Positions 8,196 to 17,377 of a stretch of DNA of 64,000 bases are shown here, one piece after another; position 1 is the first letter of the stretch, and the number at the start of each line of letters is the position of its first letter. The position numbers were made by a program, and so were the translations under genes. Source of the stretch: Comamonas terrae (GTDB lineage: Bacteria > Pseudomonadota > Gammaproteobacteria > Burkholderiales > Burkholderiaceae_C); the NCBI RefSeq assembly GCF_001544075.1, contig NZ_BCNT01000008.1, positions 1 to 64,000 on the forward strand. The letters run 5' to 3'. The notes under the pieces are model-generated. The model made no database searches, had not been told where the DNA came from, and saw nothing but the letters and a program-made list of their open reading frames with translations.

Positions 8196-8797
8196 GGCAC
8201 TGTTGCATAAATCAGTTCCGGGCCAAACTTCCCCTGACCCAAGACGTGACGATGCCACCGCCACTTTTTGCGGACAGACCAGTTCAGTGAACTGATTGAG
8301 AATGGAGGCTCGAATGTGCAGTTCGTTGACCTGGTGCTCGAAAGTTCTAGACATGACCCGCTCGCCCAGGTGTTTAATGCAATGCATCTTGGTCTACAAC
8401 AGGCTGCTGTGGTGATAGCCACTCCAACTCTTTCATAACTTGCGTTCATAGCGCATTCGGGCATTCAGGCATTTTTCTCGGAGGGATGATGGGCATGGCA
8501 TTGCGCTCCATCACGGCGGCATAGACAGGCTGTGTGTCATAGGCGCCATCACCGGTAATGGTCAGCAATGACTCATCTGCCGGCAGTTGTGCCAACAAGT
8601 GCGGCACCGCCACCGCATCGCTGCGTTGTTGAAGGTCACGCAGACGGCTCGCACTTTGGGAATCAATGCCGATGTACCCCTTGCGCCATTGACGTCGACG
8701 TTCCGCCCCATGCTTTTTACATTTCCATTCTCCTTCGCCCAGGAACTTGATGCCAGTGGAGTCGAGCAGCAAATTCAGGTCAGATTTGAACGACGGC
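8196..8797 (-). pseudogene. IS5-family transposase remnant
   Basis: The 3' half of a degraded IS5-family insertion sequence. The frame up to about 8772 reads LLLDSTGIKFLGEGEWKCKKHG, then a DDE-type run with GDGAYDTQPVYAAV and IIPPRK. After about 8460 the protein continues only by switching frame (MHCIKHLGERVMSRTFEHQVNEL on 8178-8387). An in-frame TAG precedes 8797 and the 5' half is missing. The right terminal repeat looks preserved as GGCACTGTTGCATAAAT at 8196-8212. It closes the metal/lipid island on its right side. Not functional. Confidence 0.8.
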
Positions 8798-8925
8798 TAG
8801 TTGGCGACCTAATTTTTTACTCGGATTTCCGCTTCTGGTCGTTTCCTGACGGTCGTCAAAACAAGCAGGTCGGTCATCGCGTATCGTAATGATGGTCAAT
8901 TAAGGCCAGCGCTCGCAGCTTTGCT

Positions 8926-9743
8926 CTAAACAGCTGTGAAGTTGCCCCTGCACGCGCCACAGATCAGCTTTAGCCCTGGCCGTCCCCATACCGAGATCGG
9001 ATTCTTGCATCCGCTGCAGCTATATTTCACCCGATTGGATCTGTTGGCGGGCGTAGTAAGAACTCCGTCTTCCCCTGCAGTGGCGGCAACAGCTAAGCCC
9101 GTGGGCTTAACTGCCTCGGCGAGGGCAGGGATGCTGGCCATGGGGGGCTTGGTCCTTCGATGCCTTGAATGTGGTTGGCCATACTGGTTTGGCCAGCGAT
9201 CACATGATCGGCAGAGGGAAATCGGTCGTACCAACTGAGCGTGAAATTTGCGGTCAGCAGCTCCTGGCATGCAGCTAGGAAGCGGCCACCCTCGATGGCA
9301 TAGTCCGCCATGCAATCACCCGTTCGCGCGCCACCAGGTTGCCCGGTAGAGGAGGGCATGAGTCCAATGCTCTCCATCTTTCGCGCCCATTCCTCGTTGT
9401 GATACCGGCCTCGGCCTGGTTTGCCAAAATGGTGCTGCCACAAGTGCGTCATTTCATGGACCTGGGTCTGGAGCGTCTCAATGATTGGCACCACTGCAAA
9501 GTAGGTCGGATTCAGTGCAATCTCGTCGGTCGTGGAGCCGTCGGCCGAGGCAAAGCGGGCTGCCGAGAAATATCCGAAAGTACGTTTTTCCCGCTGTAGC
9601 GTAATCAAGCAGCTAGGCAGTTGCCCCTCAAACAGGCGTGCATTGAAATGGTCGTAAGCCATCTGCAGCTCGTTGTAGGTTTCCTGGGTTGGCGCCAGGC
9701 GGCGTGTATGCGCAAGGTCGAGCTCGGTAGACTTAGGTTGCAT
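8926..9743 (-). pseudogene. SprT-like zinc metalloprotease, frameshifted at a G6 tract
   Basis: A SprT-family gene common on this class of element. The first frame (9743 down to about 9143) holds the zinc protease motif VHEMTHLWQHHFGKPG preceded by the SprT core (DHFNARLFEGQLPSCLITLQ). The reading then needs a -1 shift to reach the C-terminal zinc ribbon (CSGCKNPISVWGRPG, then CGACRGNF), which ends at 8926. The shift falls at the six-G run at 9143-9148 (C6 on the coding strand, context C_CCC_CCA). Possible causes are a real mutation, a sequencing error or recoding. Without the shift the protease domain is still complete at 216 residues but lacks the ribbon. Role: DNA-protein crosslink or chromatin proteolysis by analogy. 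Confidence 0.8.
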
Positions 9744-9827
9744 ATTTGTATTGTGCAGTACAAATGCGATTTACAAACATCCAGTTTGATGCGAAACTGC
9801 ATCAGTTCTGATGCTTAAGGAGTAGCG

Positions 9828-10043
9828 ATGAGATCGACTTTCACGATCGATGACGATGTCGTAAACCGCGCACGCGCCGTCGCGGCACCCGGTATTGCTG
9901 TGCCGGAACTGGTACGACTCGCACTGGAAACCTTCACACGTGTCGAGGCAGGTAAGCGTTTGGCTGCGCTCGGCGGTGCCGCGCCAAATATGCCCGATGT
10001 GCCGCGCCGTGGCAGTGAGGCGGATGCTGAGGACTCACGCTAA
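9828..10043 (+). CDS. vapB: VapB-type antitoxin
   Basis: A 71-residue antitoxin. The N-terminus (MRSTFTIDDDVVNRARAVA) is a ribbon-helix-helix DNA-binding arm of the short VapB group. The C-terminal part (AGKRLAALGGAAPNMPDVPRR) matches the segment that wraps the PIN toxin. Its TAA stop overlaps the ATG of the toxin by one base (TAATG), so translation is coupled. It should neutralise VapC and repress its own promoter in the region 9744-9827. As cargo near conjugation genes it probably stabilises the element. Confidence 0.9.
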   Translation: MRSTFTIDDDVVNRARAVAAPGIAVPELVRLALETFTRVEAGKRLAALGGAAPNMPDVPRRGSEADAEDSR

Positions 10044-10429
10044 TGCCCGTGTCCGTCCTAGTCGATACATCAGTGTGGGTGAGACATTTTCGTGAGGCAG
10101 ACACTCACCTGCAGGAATTGCTTATGCAAGACAGCGTGCTGATGCATTCCATGGTGCATGCAGAGCTGGCCTGTGGTACGCCGCCAGCACCGCGTGCCGA
10201 CACGCTGGCGGCTCTGGCGATGCTGCGGCCGAGCCAGGAGGCATCAATTCCAGAGACTTTGGAATTTCTGGAGCAGAACAAGCTTTTCGGCAAGGGCTGC
10301 GGCTTAGTAGATCTATCGCTGCTTGCCTCTACGCTTATCACTCCTGGCGCCTTACTTTGGACTGCAGATCGACGCCTCGCCGACATGGCCACACAGTTGA
10401 ACGTGGCCTATCTACCGCCTTTGCATTGA
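10043..10429 (+). CDS. vapC: VapC PIN-domain ribonuclease toxin
   Basis: A 128-residue PIN-domain endoribonuclease. The acidic metal ligands are all present: Asp8 (LVDTSVW), Glu41 (VHAELACG), Asp90 (LVDLSLLA) and Asp109 (LWTADRRL). Length is normal for VapC. Such toxins cut tRNA or rRNA and stop translation when the labile antitoxin is lost. It overlaps vapB by one base. Intact and apparently functional. Confidence 0.93.
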   Translation: MPVSVLVDTSVWVRHFREADTHLQELLMQDSVLMHSMVHAELACGTPPAPRADTLAALAMLRPSQEASIPETLEFLEQNKLFGKGCGLVDLSLLASTLITPGALLWTADRRLADMATQLNVAYLPPLH

Positions 10430-10517
10430 TCGCCCTTGGCGCTGCCAGCCCATGAAGCCAGCGTAAATCGCTGCAGCACGAAGCTTCGGCAGCGCTTCGA
10501 TGATGAGAGTTTGCCTT

Positions 10518-10727
10518 ATGACTAAATACCGTGATTTGCTTATAGAACGCTACGACACCGAAATAGGTTGCGTTGTTGGGTGTGGACTGGACCGACTGCA
10601 CCGCGATGTCAGCGAAGGTGAAATTACTCGTGCTGTTGCCCACTACCAAGCCAACAAAGATCAGATTAATACACTGGCTATTGGAGACAGGCGCGATCTC
10701 ATCCATAAGTTGATCAGCGGCAGGTAA
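10518..10727 (+). CDS. Small hypothetical protein
   Basis: A 69-residue acidic protein starting MTKYRDLLIERYDTE. No recognised domain. I prefer the ATG at 10518, which has GAGAG nine bases upstream, over two ATGs at 10500 and 10503. Predicted mostly helical and cytoplasmic, with RAVAHYQANKDQINTLAIGDRRDLIHKL in the second half resembling a small helical regulatory protein. It stands alone between vapC and imuA with about 90 and 180 bases on either side. Coding use fits its neighbours, but the function is unknown. Confidence 0.5.
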   Translation: MTKYRDLLIERYDTEIGCVVGCGLDRLHRDVSEGEITRAVAHYQANKDQINTLAIGDRRDLIHKLISGR

Positions 10728-10881
10728 AGCCCTGCCTGCCCATCGGATAAGCAGAGGCCACCATGCACTGCCTCCTGAACTCGCACGGGCAGCACCTAGA
10801 CCTGCAGTGCTGCTCCTCAATCCGCAGCACTGGTTAAGCGACGCCAACATCCAGGTGCAAATCTGCATCAAGGCTTTTATA

Positions 10882-10897
10882 CTGTATGCCCATACAG
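10882..10897 (+). promoter_or_regulatory. LexA box controlling imuA-imuB-dnaE2
   Basis: CTGTATGCCCATACAG is a perfect match to the proteobacterial LexA operator (CTGT-N8-ACAG with inner dyad). It covers the upstream in-frame ATG at 10886, which is why I set the imuA start at 10907. The whole mutasome cassette should be SOS-induced. Confidence 0.9.
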
Positions 10898-10906
10898 GTA
10901 AAAGCC

Positions 10907-11707
10907 ATGAATGCCGCAACCCACTCCATCACACACGATCCCGGTGACTATGACCGCTGGCATCTGCCGTCGCATCTTGCGCAGGCGGTTTGGCGCGGCA
11001 CAGAGGTAGCAAGGTCGACCGGCAGAGCTTTCCCTACTGGCTTTACGGAGCTCAATGCCGCGTTGCCCGGTGGAGGCTGGCCGACTCATGGCTTGAGCGA
11101 GTTGCTGTTGCCCCAGGCCGCACTGTGTGAATGGCGGTTGCTCGGGCCGGCCTTGCCTGAGCTGCTGGCGGACAAGGGTAGTCGGGTCTATCTGGTTGCT
11201 CCTCCGAAGACTCCACTCGCAATGGGCCTTGCTCAGCTCGGTCTAGCTCCAGAGCAACTTGTCTGGATTGATGCCCAGGGGCCGGCTGAACGGTTATGGG
11301 CCACAGAGCAACTCATTAAATCTGAGCCAGACGGTGCTGTGATTGCCTGGCTTCCTCAAGCAAGGCAGGACCAGATCCGCCGCCTGCAGGTTCACGCGCA
11401 TGCATGCGATGCACTAGTGTTCTTGATTCGTCCCGAGTCAGCCCTACGCGACGCCTCGCCGGCACCGCTCCGGCTCTCTGTGTCTCTCGGCCAGGGCTGG
11501 GACATTGATGTGCAGATCCGCAAACGCCGGGGTGGTGCTGCCGTCGAAGTAATGCACCTGAATGCTGTTCCAGGCAATCTAAATTCCATCATTCCGCCTC
11601 GTATGCGCAACCTTGGCATTCCAGTGCCAAGCATTCCACAGGAGGTGCGCCATGCATTGGGCAGCTCTCATACCCATATCGCTTCCAAGCTCCGCATCGC
11701 CCATTGA
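10907..11707 (+). CDS. imuA: SOS mutasome accessory protein ImuA
   Basis: A 266-residue RecA/SulA-like protein. It has the family pattern FPTGFTELNAALPGGGWPTHGLSELL (residues about 38-65) and later blocks RVYLVAPPKTPLAMGLAQLGL and VIAWLPQARQDQIRRLQ. ImuA works with ImuB and DnaE2 in mutagenic translesion synthesis. The start at 10907 lies just behind the LexA box. The 3' end overlaps imuB by 56 bases, so the genes form an operon. Intact. Confidence 0.9.
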   Translation: MNAATHSITHDPGDYDRWHLPSHLAQAVWRGTEVARSTGRAFPTGFTELNAALPGGGWPTHGLSELLLPQAALCEWRLLGPALPELLADKGSRVYLVAPPKTPLAMGLAQLGLAPEQLVWIDAQGPAERLWATEQLIKSEPDGAVIAWLPQARQDQIRRLQVHAHACDALVFLIRPESALRDASPAPLRLSVSLGQGWDIDVQIRKRRGGAAVEVMHLNAVPGNLNSIIPPRMRNLGIPVPSIPQEVRHALGSSHTHIASKLRIAH

Positions 11708-12962
11708 TCTACAGTCGTTAGCGGTCTGGGCTTTGCAGTTCACGCCGCGCGTGGCCATGGTCGAAGAGGGCGTACTGCTGGAGGTCGAGGCAAGTATGCG
11801 GCTATTCGGCGGTACAGCGGCGTTGCATTCGCTGGTGGAGTCTGGAGCGCGAGAACTCGGAGCCAGCGTTGCATGGGCACCGACAGGCCTGGCAGCGCTT
11901 GCGTTGGCACGACAAGGTGTGAGCGATGGGTTCCACGAGCCGTTAGTGCGCCTGCTCGATCAGCTGTTGCTGGAGCGAATCACTGCGGTGGCCAAGCATC
12001 AGCCGACCCTGGCGAGGGTTGGATGCAGAACCCTTGGTCAAGTGCGTGCGCTGCCGCGCGGCGGCATCGTACGTCGCTTCGACAAAGAGCTTCTTGAAGC
12101 AATGGACCGCGCATATGGCCTACGGCCGGAGGCTTACGCCTGGGCGACAGTGCCTGAGACCTTTCGAGCGCGGCTGGAGCTCATGTGTCGCGTGGATCTG
12201 GCACCTGCCATGCTTTTCGGGGCGCGGCGGCTGCTTCTGCAGATGGCAGGCTGGCTCAAAGCTCGTCAGCTGGGAGCTACTGCGTTCACATTGCGGTGGT
12301 GTCATGACGACATGCGTGCTCGCGATGCCGGTACCGGAGGTGAACTGACCATCCGTACAGCGGAGCCAACACAGAACGTCGAGCACTTCGCTCGGCTGCT
12401 CGGCGAGCATCTGGCCAAGGTCGAGCTGCTCGCACCAGCTGGTGAGCTGGAGATCCTGGCTACCGAGGTGCAGCCCATTGTTGAGGAAAGCCGCTCGCTG
12501 ATCCCGGAGGTTGCAAATAGAGCTCAATCCACCAAGTTGGCCCTAGAGCGAATCCAGGCACGGCTGGGTGATGGCGCGGTGCGTCGGCCACAGCTGACGG
12601 CCGATCACCGTCTCGAATGGACGCAGGAGTGGGGCTCGACCGAAGCTCGCCGAGCTTCCAAGTCCGACCTTGTGCACGAGCTGCCGCTTCCCAGCTGGGT
12701 GCTGGACAAGCCCATACGCCTGATAGAGCGCGCCAATCGCCCGATCTATCAAGGGACCCTGCAGCTGCTGCTTGGTCCTGATCGAGTGGAGGGCGGCTGG
12801 TGGCATCGTGGCCATGAAGAGGGAAATGGCGAAGAAATCCCACTGAACGTGCAGCGGGACTACTGGGTTGCCCGCAGCGATCATGCAGGTCTGCTCTGGA
12901 TCTTCCAGGCACGCCTCGCCGGCGACCAAACCGCCTGGTTCCTGCACGGGCACTACGCCTGA
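11652..12962 (+). CDS. imuB: Y-family polymerase homologue ImuB
   Basis: A 436-residue Y-family DNA polymerase relative. I start at ATG 11652 (MHWAALIPISL), which follows GGAGGTGCGCC, an ideal ribosome binding site inside the end of imuA. The palm block reads VWALQFTPRVAMVEEGVLLEVEAS, then RLFGG, and the later catalytic acidic pair of active Y polymerases is not apparent, as is usual in ImuB. ImuB bridges the sliding clamp and DnaE2. The C-terminal third carries the little-finger region and the typical WWHRGHEE and RDYWVARSDHAGLLWIFQ blocks. Fifteen bases separate its stop from the dnaE2 start. Confidence 0.92.
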   Translation: MHWAALIPISLPSSASPIDLQSLAVWALQFTPRVAMVEEGVLLEVEASMRLFGGTAALHSLVESGARELGASVAWAPTGLAALALARQGVSDGFHEPLVRLLDQLLLERITAVAKHQPTLARVGCRTLGQVRALPRGGIVRRFDKELLEAMDRAYGLRPEAYAWATVPETFRARLELMCRVDLAPAMLFGARRLLLQMAGWLKARQLGATAFTLRWCHDDMRARDAGTGGELTIRTAEPTQNVEHFARLLGEHLAKVELLAPAGELEILATEVQPIVEESRSLIPEVANRAQSTKLALERIQARLGDGAVRRPQLTADHRLEWTQEWGSTEARRASKSDLVHELPLPSWVLDKPIRLIERANRPIYQGTLQLLLGPDRVEGGWWHRGHEEGNGEEIPLNVQRDYWVARSDHAGLLWIFQARLAGDQTAWFLHGHYA

Positions 12963-12977
12963 GAAAGAGCGGCCGTC

Positions 12978-15900
12978 ATGGAAAACGTCCTGCCTGCCTA
13001 TACGGAGCTGCGGTGCATCTCCAATTTCACCTTCCTGCGTGGGGCCAGCCGACCGGAGGAGCTCGTAGAGCGTGCTCAGGAGCTCGGCTACAGCGCCCTG
13101 GCCATTACAGACGAGTGTTCGATGGCGGGCGTGGTGCGCGCACACGTTGCAGCCAAACAAGCGGGCTTAAAGCTGCTGCTGGGCGCACAGTTCAGCATCC
13201 AGCCGCGTGATAGCAGCGAGGCACGATTCACCCTGGTGGTCCTGGCCCAGAATCTCAACGGCTACGGCAACCTGTGCCAGTTCATCACCAAGCTACGCCG
13301 CTCTTCCGAAAAAGGGACCTATCGGCTCGATCTCGATGAGATCGACGGGAAGGAGCTTCGAGACAACCTGGTGCTGCTGTGTCCAGAGCGCTGCGCGACC
13401 GACCCACAGCTAGCAGCCATGGGCGGCTGGGCTTTGACACATTTCACGGGCCGCTGCTGGATCGGCGTGGATCTGGTGCGCCGGCTGGATGATGAGCTGT
13501 GGCTCCATCGCATGCGGGAGCTGTCCGATCTAACCGCATTGCCGCTCGTGGCCGTGGGCGACGTGCACATGCATGTGCGCTCGCGCAAGCCCCTGCAGGA
13601 CGTGCTGACGGCCACACGCGTCGGCAAGCCGCTCACTGAATGCGGCTATGCGCTCCAGCGCAGCGCGGAGCGGCACTTGCGCAGCCGGTTGCGGCTGGCT
13701 CAGACATTCCCCGCCGAGCTGCTGGCTCAAACGCTGAGGGTCGCTGAACGCTGCAAATTCAGTCTGGACGAGCTGCGCTACCAATATCCTGATGAAGTCG
13801 TCCCTGCAGGGCACTCGGCAGCCAGCTATTTGCGCCAGGCGACCTACGAAGGGGCAGGGCGGCGCTGGCCAGGCGGTATCCCAGAGAAGGTACAGCACCA
13901 GATCGAGCACGAGCTGGAGTTGATCTGCGAGTTGAAGTATGAACCGTACTTCCTCACGGTCTATGACATCGTGGCCTTTGCCCGGTCGCGCAACATCCTC
14001 TGTCAAGGCCGGGGCTCTGCAGCCAACAGCGTGGTCTGCTACTGCCTGGGCGTTACGGAGGTAGATCCCGCGCGCATGTCTGTGCTCTTCGAGCGTTTTA
14101 TCAGCCGGGAGCGCAATGAGCCACCCGATATCGATATCGACTTTGAGCACCAGCGCCGGGAAGAGGTCATTCAGTACCTGTACCAGAAGTACGGCCGCGA
14201 CCGCGCTGCATTGACGGCTGCCGTCATTTCCTATCGGCCTCGATCCGCCATCCGCGATGTGGGCAAGGCCTTGGGCTTCGAGCTCGAAGTGGTCGACGCC
14301 ATTGCCAAGGGGCAACAGTGGTTTGACGGCCGCAGCATTCGTCAGGAGCGTTTCGATGAGCTCGGCATGGACACGAGCTCGCTGGCCGTGCAGCAGCTCA
14401 TCACGTTGACGGAGCAGCTGATCGGCTTCCCACGGCATCTTTCCCAGCACACGGGCGGCTTCGTGCTCACGCGAGATCTGCTGTGCAGGATGGTGCCGGT
14501 AGAAAACGCCTCGATGCCGGATCGCACAGTGATCGAATGGGACAAGGATGATTTGGATGCAGCAGGCCTGCTCAAGGTTGATGTGTTGGCCCTGGGTATG
14601 CTGTCGGCCATCCGCCGAGCATTGGAGTTCATCAGTCGGCGCCGTGGGTTCAATTTTTCGATGCAGGACATTCCTGCAGAGGACAAGGCTACCTACGACA
14701 TGATTTGCCGTGCAGACACGGTTGGCGTGTTCCAGATCGAGAGCCGCGCGCAGATGACGATGCTGCCACGCTTAAAACCCAGGCGCTTCTACGACCTGGT
14801 GATCGAGGTGGCCATCGTGCGGCCTGGCCCGATTCAGGGCGGCATGGTGCACCCGTATTTGCGCCGACGTCAGGGCATTGACCCCGTGAGCTACCCGAGC
14901 GAAGCGCTAAAGGAGGCCTTGGGCCGCACCTTGGGCGTGCCCGTGTTTCAGGAGCAGGTCATGCAGGTGGCCATGCTTGCGGCAGGTTTCACTGCAGGCG
15001 AGGCCGATGGTCTGCGCCGAGCCATGGCAGCCTGGAAGCGCAAAGGTGGCCTCGAAAAGTATTACGACAAGATCGTGCACGGCATGACCTCACGCGGCTA
15101 CGAGCGCGAGTTCGCAGAGCAAATTTTTGAGCAGATCAAAGGTTTCAGCGAATATGGGTTCCCAGAAAGTCACGCGGCCAGCTTCGCTCTGCTGGTCTAT
15201 GCCAGCTGCTGGATCAAGCGCCATGAGCCTGCCGCATTCCTTGCGGCCATGCTCAACAGTCAGCCGCTGGGGTTCTATTCCGCCAGCCAGCTGGTCCAGG
15301 ACGCGCGCCGCCACGGCGTCGAAGTACGGCCCGTCGACGTGATGCACAGCGAGGTGGACTGTACGATCGAAGACATCGAATCCAAGCCAGCTGTTCGGCT
15401 TGGCCTGCGCCTTATCTCCAGCCTGCGCAGCACCAGCGCGCAGCGTATTGCACAGGAGCGTCATCGAGCACCGTTCGACACCGCTGAGCAACTTGCCATG
15501 CGTGTGCGTCTACAGCAACACGAGATGAAGGTTCTAGCCGCTGCAGGTGCCCTGGCCACGCTATCTGGGCACCGTCGCCAACAGGTGTGGGATGCCGCAG
15601 CCATGCACGCCACGCCCGAGCTGCTGGAGGTGGCCACCGTTGACGAAGCTTTCCTTGAACTGCCGGCAGCGCCGGAAGGAGAGGAAGTGCTATGGGACTT
15701 CGCCTCGACAGGCCTGACGCTGCGCAGTCACCCCATGCACCTTCTGCGGCCGCGGCTGAACAAGTACAAGCTGAAGACTTCCAGGCAGCTGCGCACGGTC
15801 GTCAGCGGCGAGCGGGTGCGAACTGCCGGCATCGTGACGCTGAGGCAACAGCCAGGCACGGCCAACGGCACGGTTTTTGTCTCCCTGGAGGACGAAGAAG

Positions 15901-16091
15901 GCTGCACACAGGTCATTGTGTGGCGCGATGTGCGCGATGAACAGCGCCAGGTGCTACTAGGGTCGCGCCTGCTGGCCGTGGAAGGTCGCTGGCAGCGGCA
16001 GGGTCAGGTATGCAATCTGATCGCCGAGCGGCTGGCGGACCTGTCTCACCTACTAGGACGGCTCACAACGGAAAGCAGGGAGTTCAGGTGA
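12978..16091 (+). CDS. dnaE2: Error-prone DNA polymerase III alpha subunit DnaE2
   Basis: A 1037-residue C-family polymerase of normal length for DnaE2. The N-terminal PHP domain begins YTELRCISNFTFLRGASRPEEL with LAITDECSMAGVVRAH. The catalytic aspartates lie in PPDIDIDFEHQRRE (Asp384, Asp386, Asp388). Helix-hairpin-helix and OB-fold parts follow (GIVTLRQQPGTANGTVFVSLEDE). It extends DNA past lesions together with ImuB and causes SOS mutagenesis. Last gene of the imuA-imuB-dnaE2 operon. On a conjugative element it would spread inducible mutability. Confidence 0.96.
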   Translation: MENVLPAYTELRCISNFTFLRGASRPEELVERAQELGYSALAITDECSMAGVVRAHVAAKQAGLKLLLGAQFSIQPRDSSEARFTLVVLAQNLNGYGNLCQFITKLRRSSEKGTYRLDLDEIDGKELRDNLVLLCPERCATDPQLAAMGGWALTHFTGRCWIGVDLVRRLDDELWLHRMRELSDLTALPLVAVGDVHMHVRSRKPLQDVLTATRVGKPLTECGYALQRSAERHLRSRLRLAQTFPAELLAQTLRVAERCKFSLDELRYQYPDEVVPAGHSAASYLRQATYEGAGRRWPGGIPEKVQHQIEHELELICELKYEPYFLTVYDIVAFARSRNILCQGRGSAANSVVCYCLGVTEVDPARMSVLFERFISRERNEPPDIDIDFEHQRREEVIQYLYQKYGRDRAALTAAVISYRPRSAIRDVGKALGFELEVVDAIAKGQQWFDGRSIRQERFDELGMDTSSLAVQQLITLTEQLIGFPRHLSQHTGGFVLTRDLLCRMVPVENASMPDRTVIEWDKDDLDAAGLLKVDVLALGMLSAIRRALEFISRRRGFNFSMQDIPAEDKATYDMICRADTVGVFQIESRAQMTMLPRLKPRRFYDLVIEVAIVRPGPIQGGMVHPYLRRRQGIDPVSYPSEALKEALGRTLGVPVFQEQVMQVAMLAAGFTAGEADGLRRAMAAWKRKGGLEKYYDKIVHGMTSRGYEREFAEQIFEQIKGFSEYGFPESHAASFALLVYASCWIKRHEPAAFLAAMLNSQPLGFYSASQLVQDARRHGVEVRPVDVMHSEVDCTIEDIESKPAVRLGLRLISSLRSTSAQRIAQERHRAPFDTAEQLAMRVRLQQHEMKVLAAAGALATLSGHRRQQVWDAAAMHATPELLEVATVDEAFLELPAAPEGEEVLWDFASTGLTLRSHPMHLLRPRLNKYKLKTSRQLRTVVSGERVRTAGIVTLRQQPGTANGTVFVSLEDEEGCTQVIVWRDVRDEQRQVLLGSRLLAVEGRWQRQGQVCNLIAERLADLSHLLGRLTTESREFR

Positions 16092-16174
16092 GCGCCAATT
16101 GGAACCGGAACTTCCCCAGGGAACCCCATCCTTCGGGCATGATCTCTGGTTTGCCTCATACCCCAGGAGATAAA

Positions 16175-16885
16175 GTGAAACCTACCTACGAAAATGTCTA
16201 CATCGGAACCTTTCTCTTTACCCTTGGCTACATGTTCAGTGCAGTCTCAAAAGGGGCAAAAACTGCGGTCGGTATCGAGCTATATCAGCAAACACGAAAA
16301 GGCGAAAAAACCATTGGTGACCTTTTGACCTCTGTAGGAGGACGGAATATTATTATTGAGTTCAAAAGAGAGTTTAAAGAAATTGCTGGCGAAAAAACCA
16401 AGGCAAGTAAAAAATCTCTCCGGGATAAATTGGAATCTTTCAAAGATTCAAATTTCAATGATATTTCAAAACGCTGCCATTTCTTGAGCGTTGCCAGCGA
16501 ATATTCCGATAGTAAAAAGAAATGTCTTGCATTTTTACCATATATTGACATTATTATCAAGCCAGCAACAAATCATAACTGGATCGGCGATGGTAAATTT
16601 TGCTTGGACTATATTAGTACTCCGTCAACTGAAATTGGTGTGGATCACGAACAATTTAAATATTACGTCGACCAGTTAACGAAAGTGTCAAACGGAACGT
16701 GTGGCGGACTTGCCGTTTCCATTGATGCCGAAGGTTTGAGAGCTGCTGTTGTTTTCGATGACATTCGAGATCTACAGCGATCTATCTCCGAGGTGGAACT
16801 AGCAGCGGAGAGGGAAATTCAAACCCTCGAAAAATCTATCGAGAATGAAGTGAATAAAACGAAAAGTAAGGGTTACGAGCGATAA
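16175..16885 (+). CDS. AT-rich protein with a PD-(D/E)XK-like nuclease signature
   Basis: A 236-residue protein that I do not recognise. The frame is open from the dnaE2 stop, but base composition turns AT-rich only at about 16170, and AGGAGA at 16165-16170 sits four bases before a GTG at 16175, which I take as the start. Residues IGDLLTSVGGRNIIIEFKRE (Asp49, Glu62, Lys64) look like the D...ExK core of the restriction-endonuclease fold. A Glu/Lys-rich coiled coil ends the protein (ERE IQTLEKSIENEVNKTKSK). Composition differs sharply from dnaE2, so it was acquired separately. A defence role is a guess from fold and place. Confidence 0.6.
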   Translation: MKPTYENVYIGTFLFTLGYMFSAVSKGAKTAVGIELYQQTRKGEKTIGDLLTSVGGRNIIIEFKREFKEIAGEKTKASKKSLRDKLESFKDSNFNDISKRCHFLSVASEYSDSKKKCLAFLPYIDIIIKPATNHNWIGDGKFCLDYISTPSTEIGVDHEQFKYYVDQLTKVSNGTCGGLAVSIDAEGLRAAVVFDDIRDLQRSISEVELAAEREIQTLEKSIENEVNKTKSKGYER

Positions 16886-16971
16886 CCATATGAGAAATAC
16901 TTCCGTCAATCTACACTCATTCGCTATGGCTAAGTCGCTTCACAGCACCTACGGTGCATGATCGAGAACTC

Positions 16972-17181
16972 ATGAAAATCAAAGCAGATACAAGCACATT
17001 CGTTCCTTCAGCTGTACTACGCTATGAGACATGGCTGGGCTACCAAGAAGAAATGGGCCTGCCGCTGACCGCTGAAAATTACCAAGTCACTCAGTTGGAC
17101 AATGACCGCTGGTCGGTCACCGATATAGCAGGTACGCAGGTCTACCTCGGGATTGGCCCAGTGGAGATTGCCGGTGCTTAG
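16972..17181 (+). CDS. Small hypothetical protein
   Basis: A 69-residue protein (MKIKADTSTFVPSAVLRYETWLGYQEEMG...) with no recognised domain. A GTG at 16954 is in frame, but the ATG at 16972 fits better. The second half (NYQVTQLDNDRWSVTDIAGTQVYLGIGP) suggests a small beta-rich domain. Possibly co-transcribed with the small membrane protein that follows after about 200 bases. Function unknown. Confidence 0.45.
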   Translation: MKIKADTSTFVPSAVLRYETWLGYQEEMGLPLTAENYQVTQLDNDRWSVTDIAGTQVYLGIGPVEIAGA

Positions 17182-17377
17182 TTCACCTTTACATCAGTCA
17201 TGGAACCCGTTACCATCTGACACGCTTGCGCTTTAACGGCCAAGATTTGGACTCGCCAGGTATGTGATCTGCTTGGCGCACATCCAGAAGGATGTGGAGG
17301 CCACTCAATTTGGGTCGTGTGCGATGCACGATCGCACAGGGAGCCACGAAGATCCATTTCACTTCGATGGAGTCCCT

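Noticed and set aside
8141..8464. Minus-strand ORF of 107 residues
   Set aside because: Wrong-frame reading of the IS5-type transposase remnant; the real remnant continues in the adjacent frame.
13530..14450. Minus-strand ORF of 306 residues inside dnaE2
   Set aside because: Shadow of the polymerase gene.
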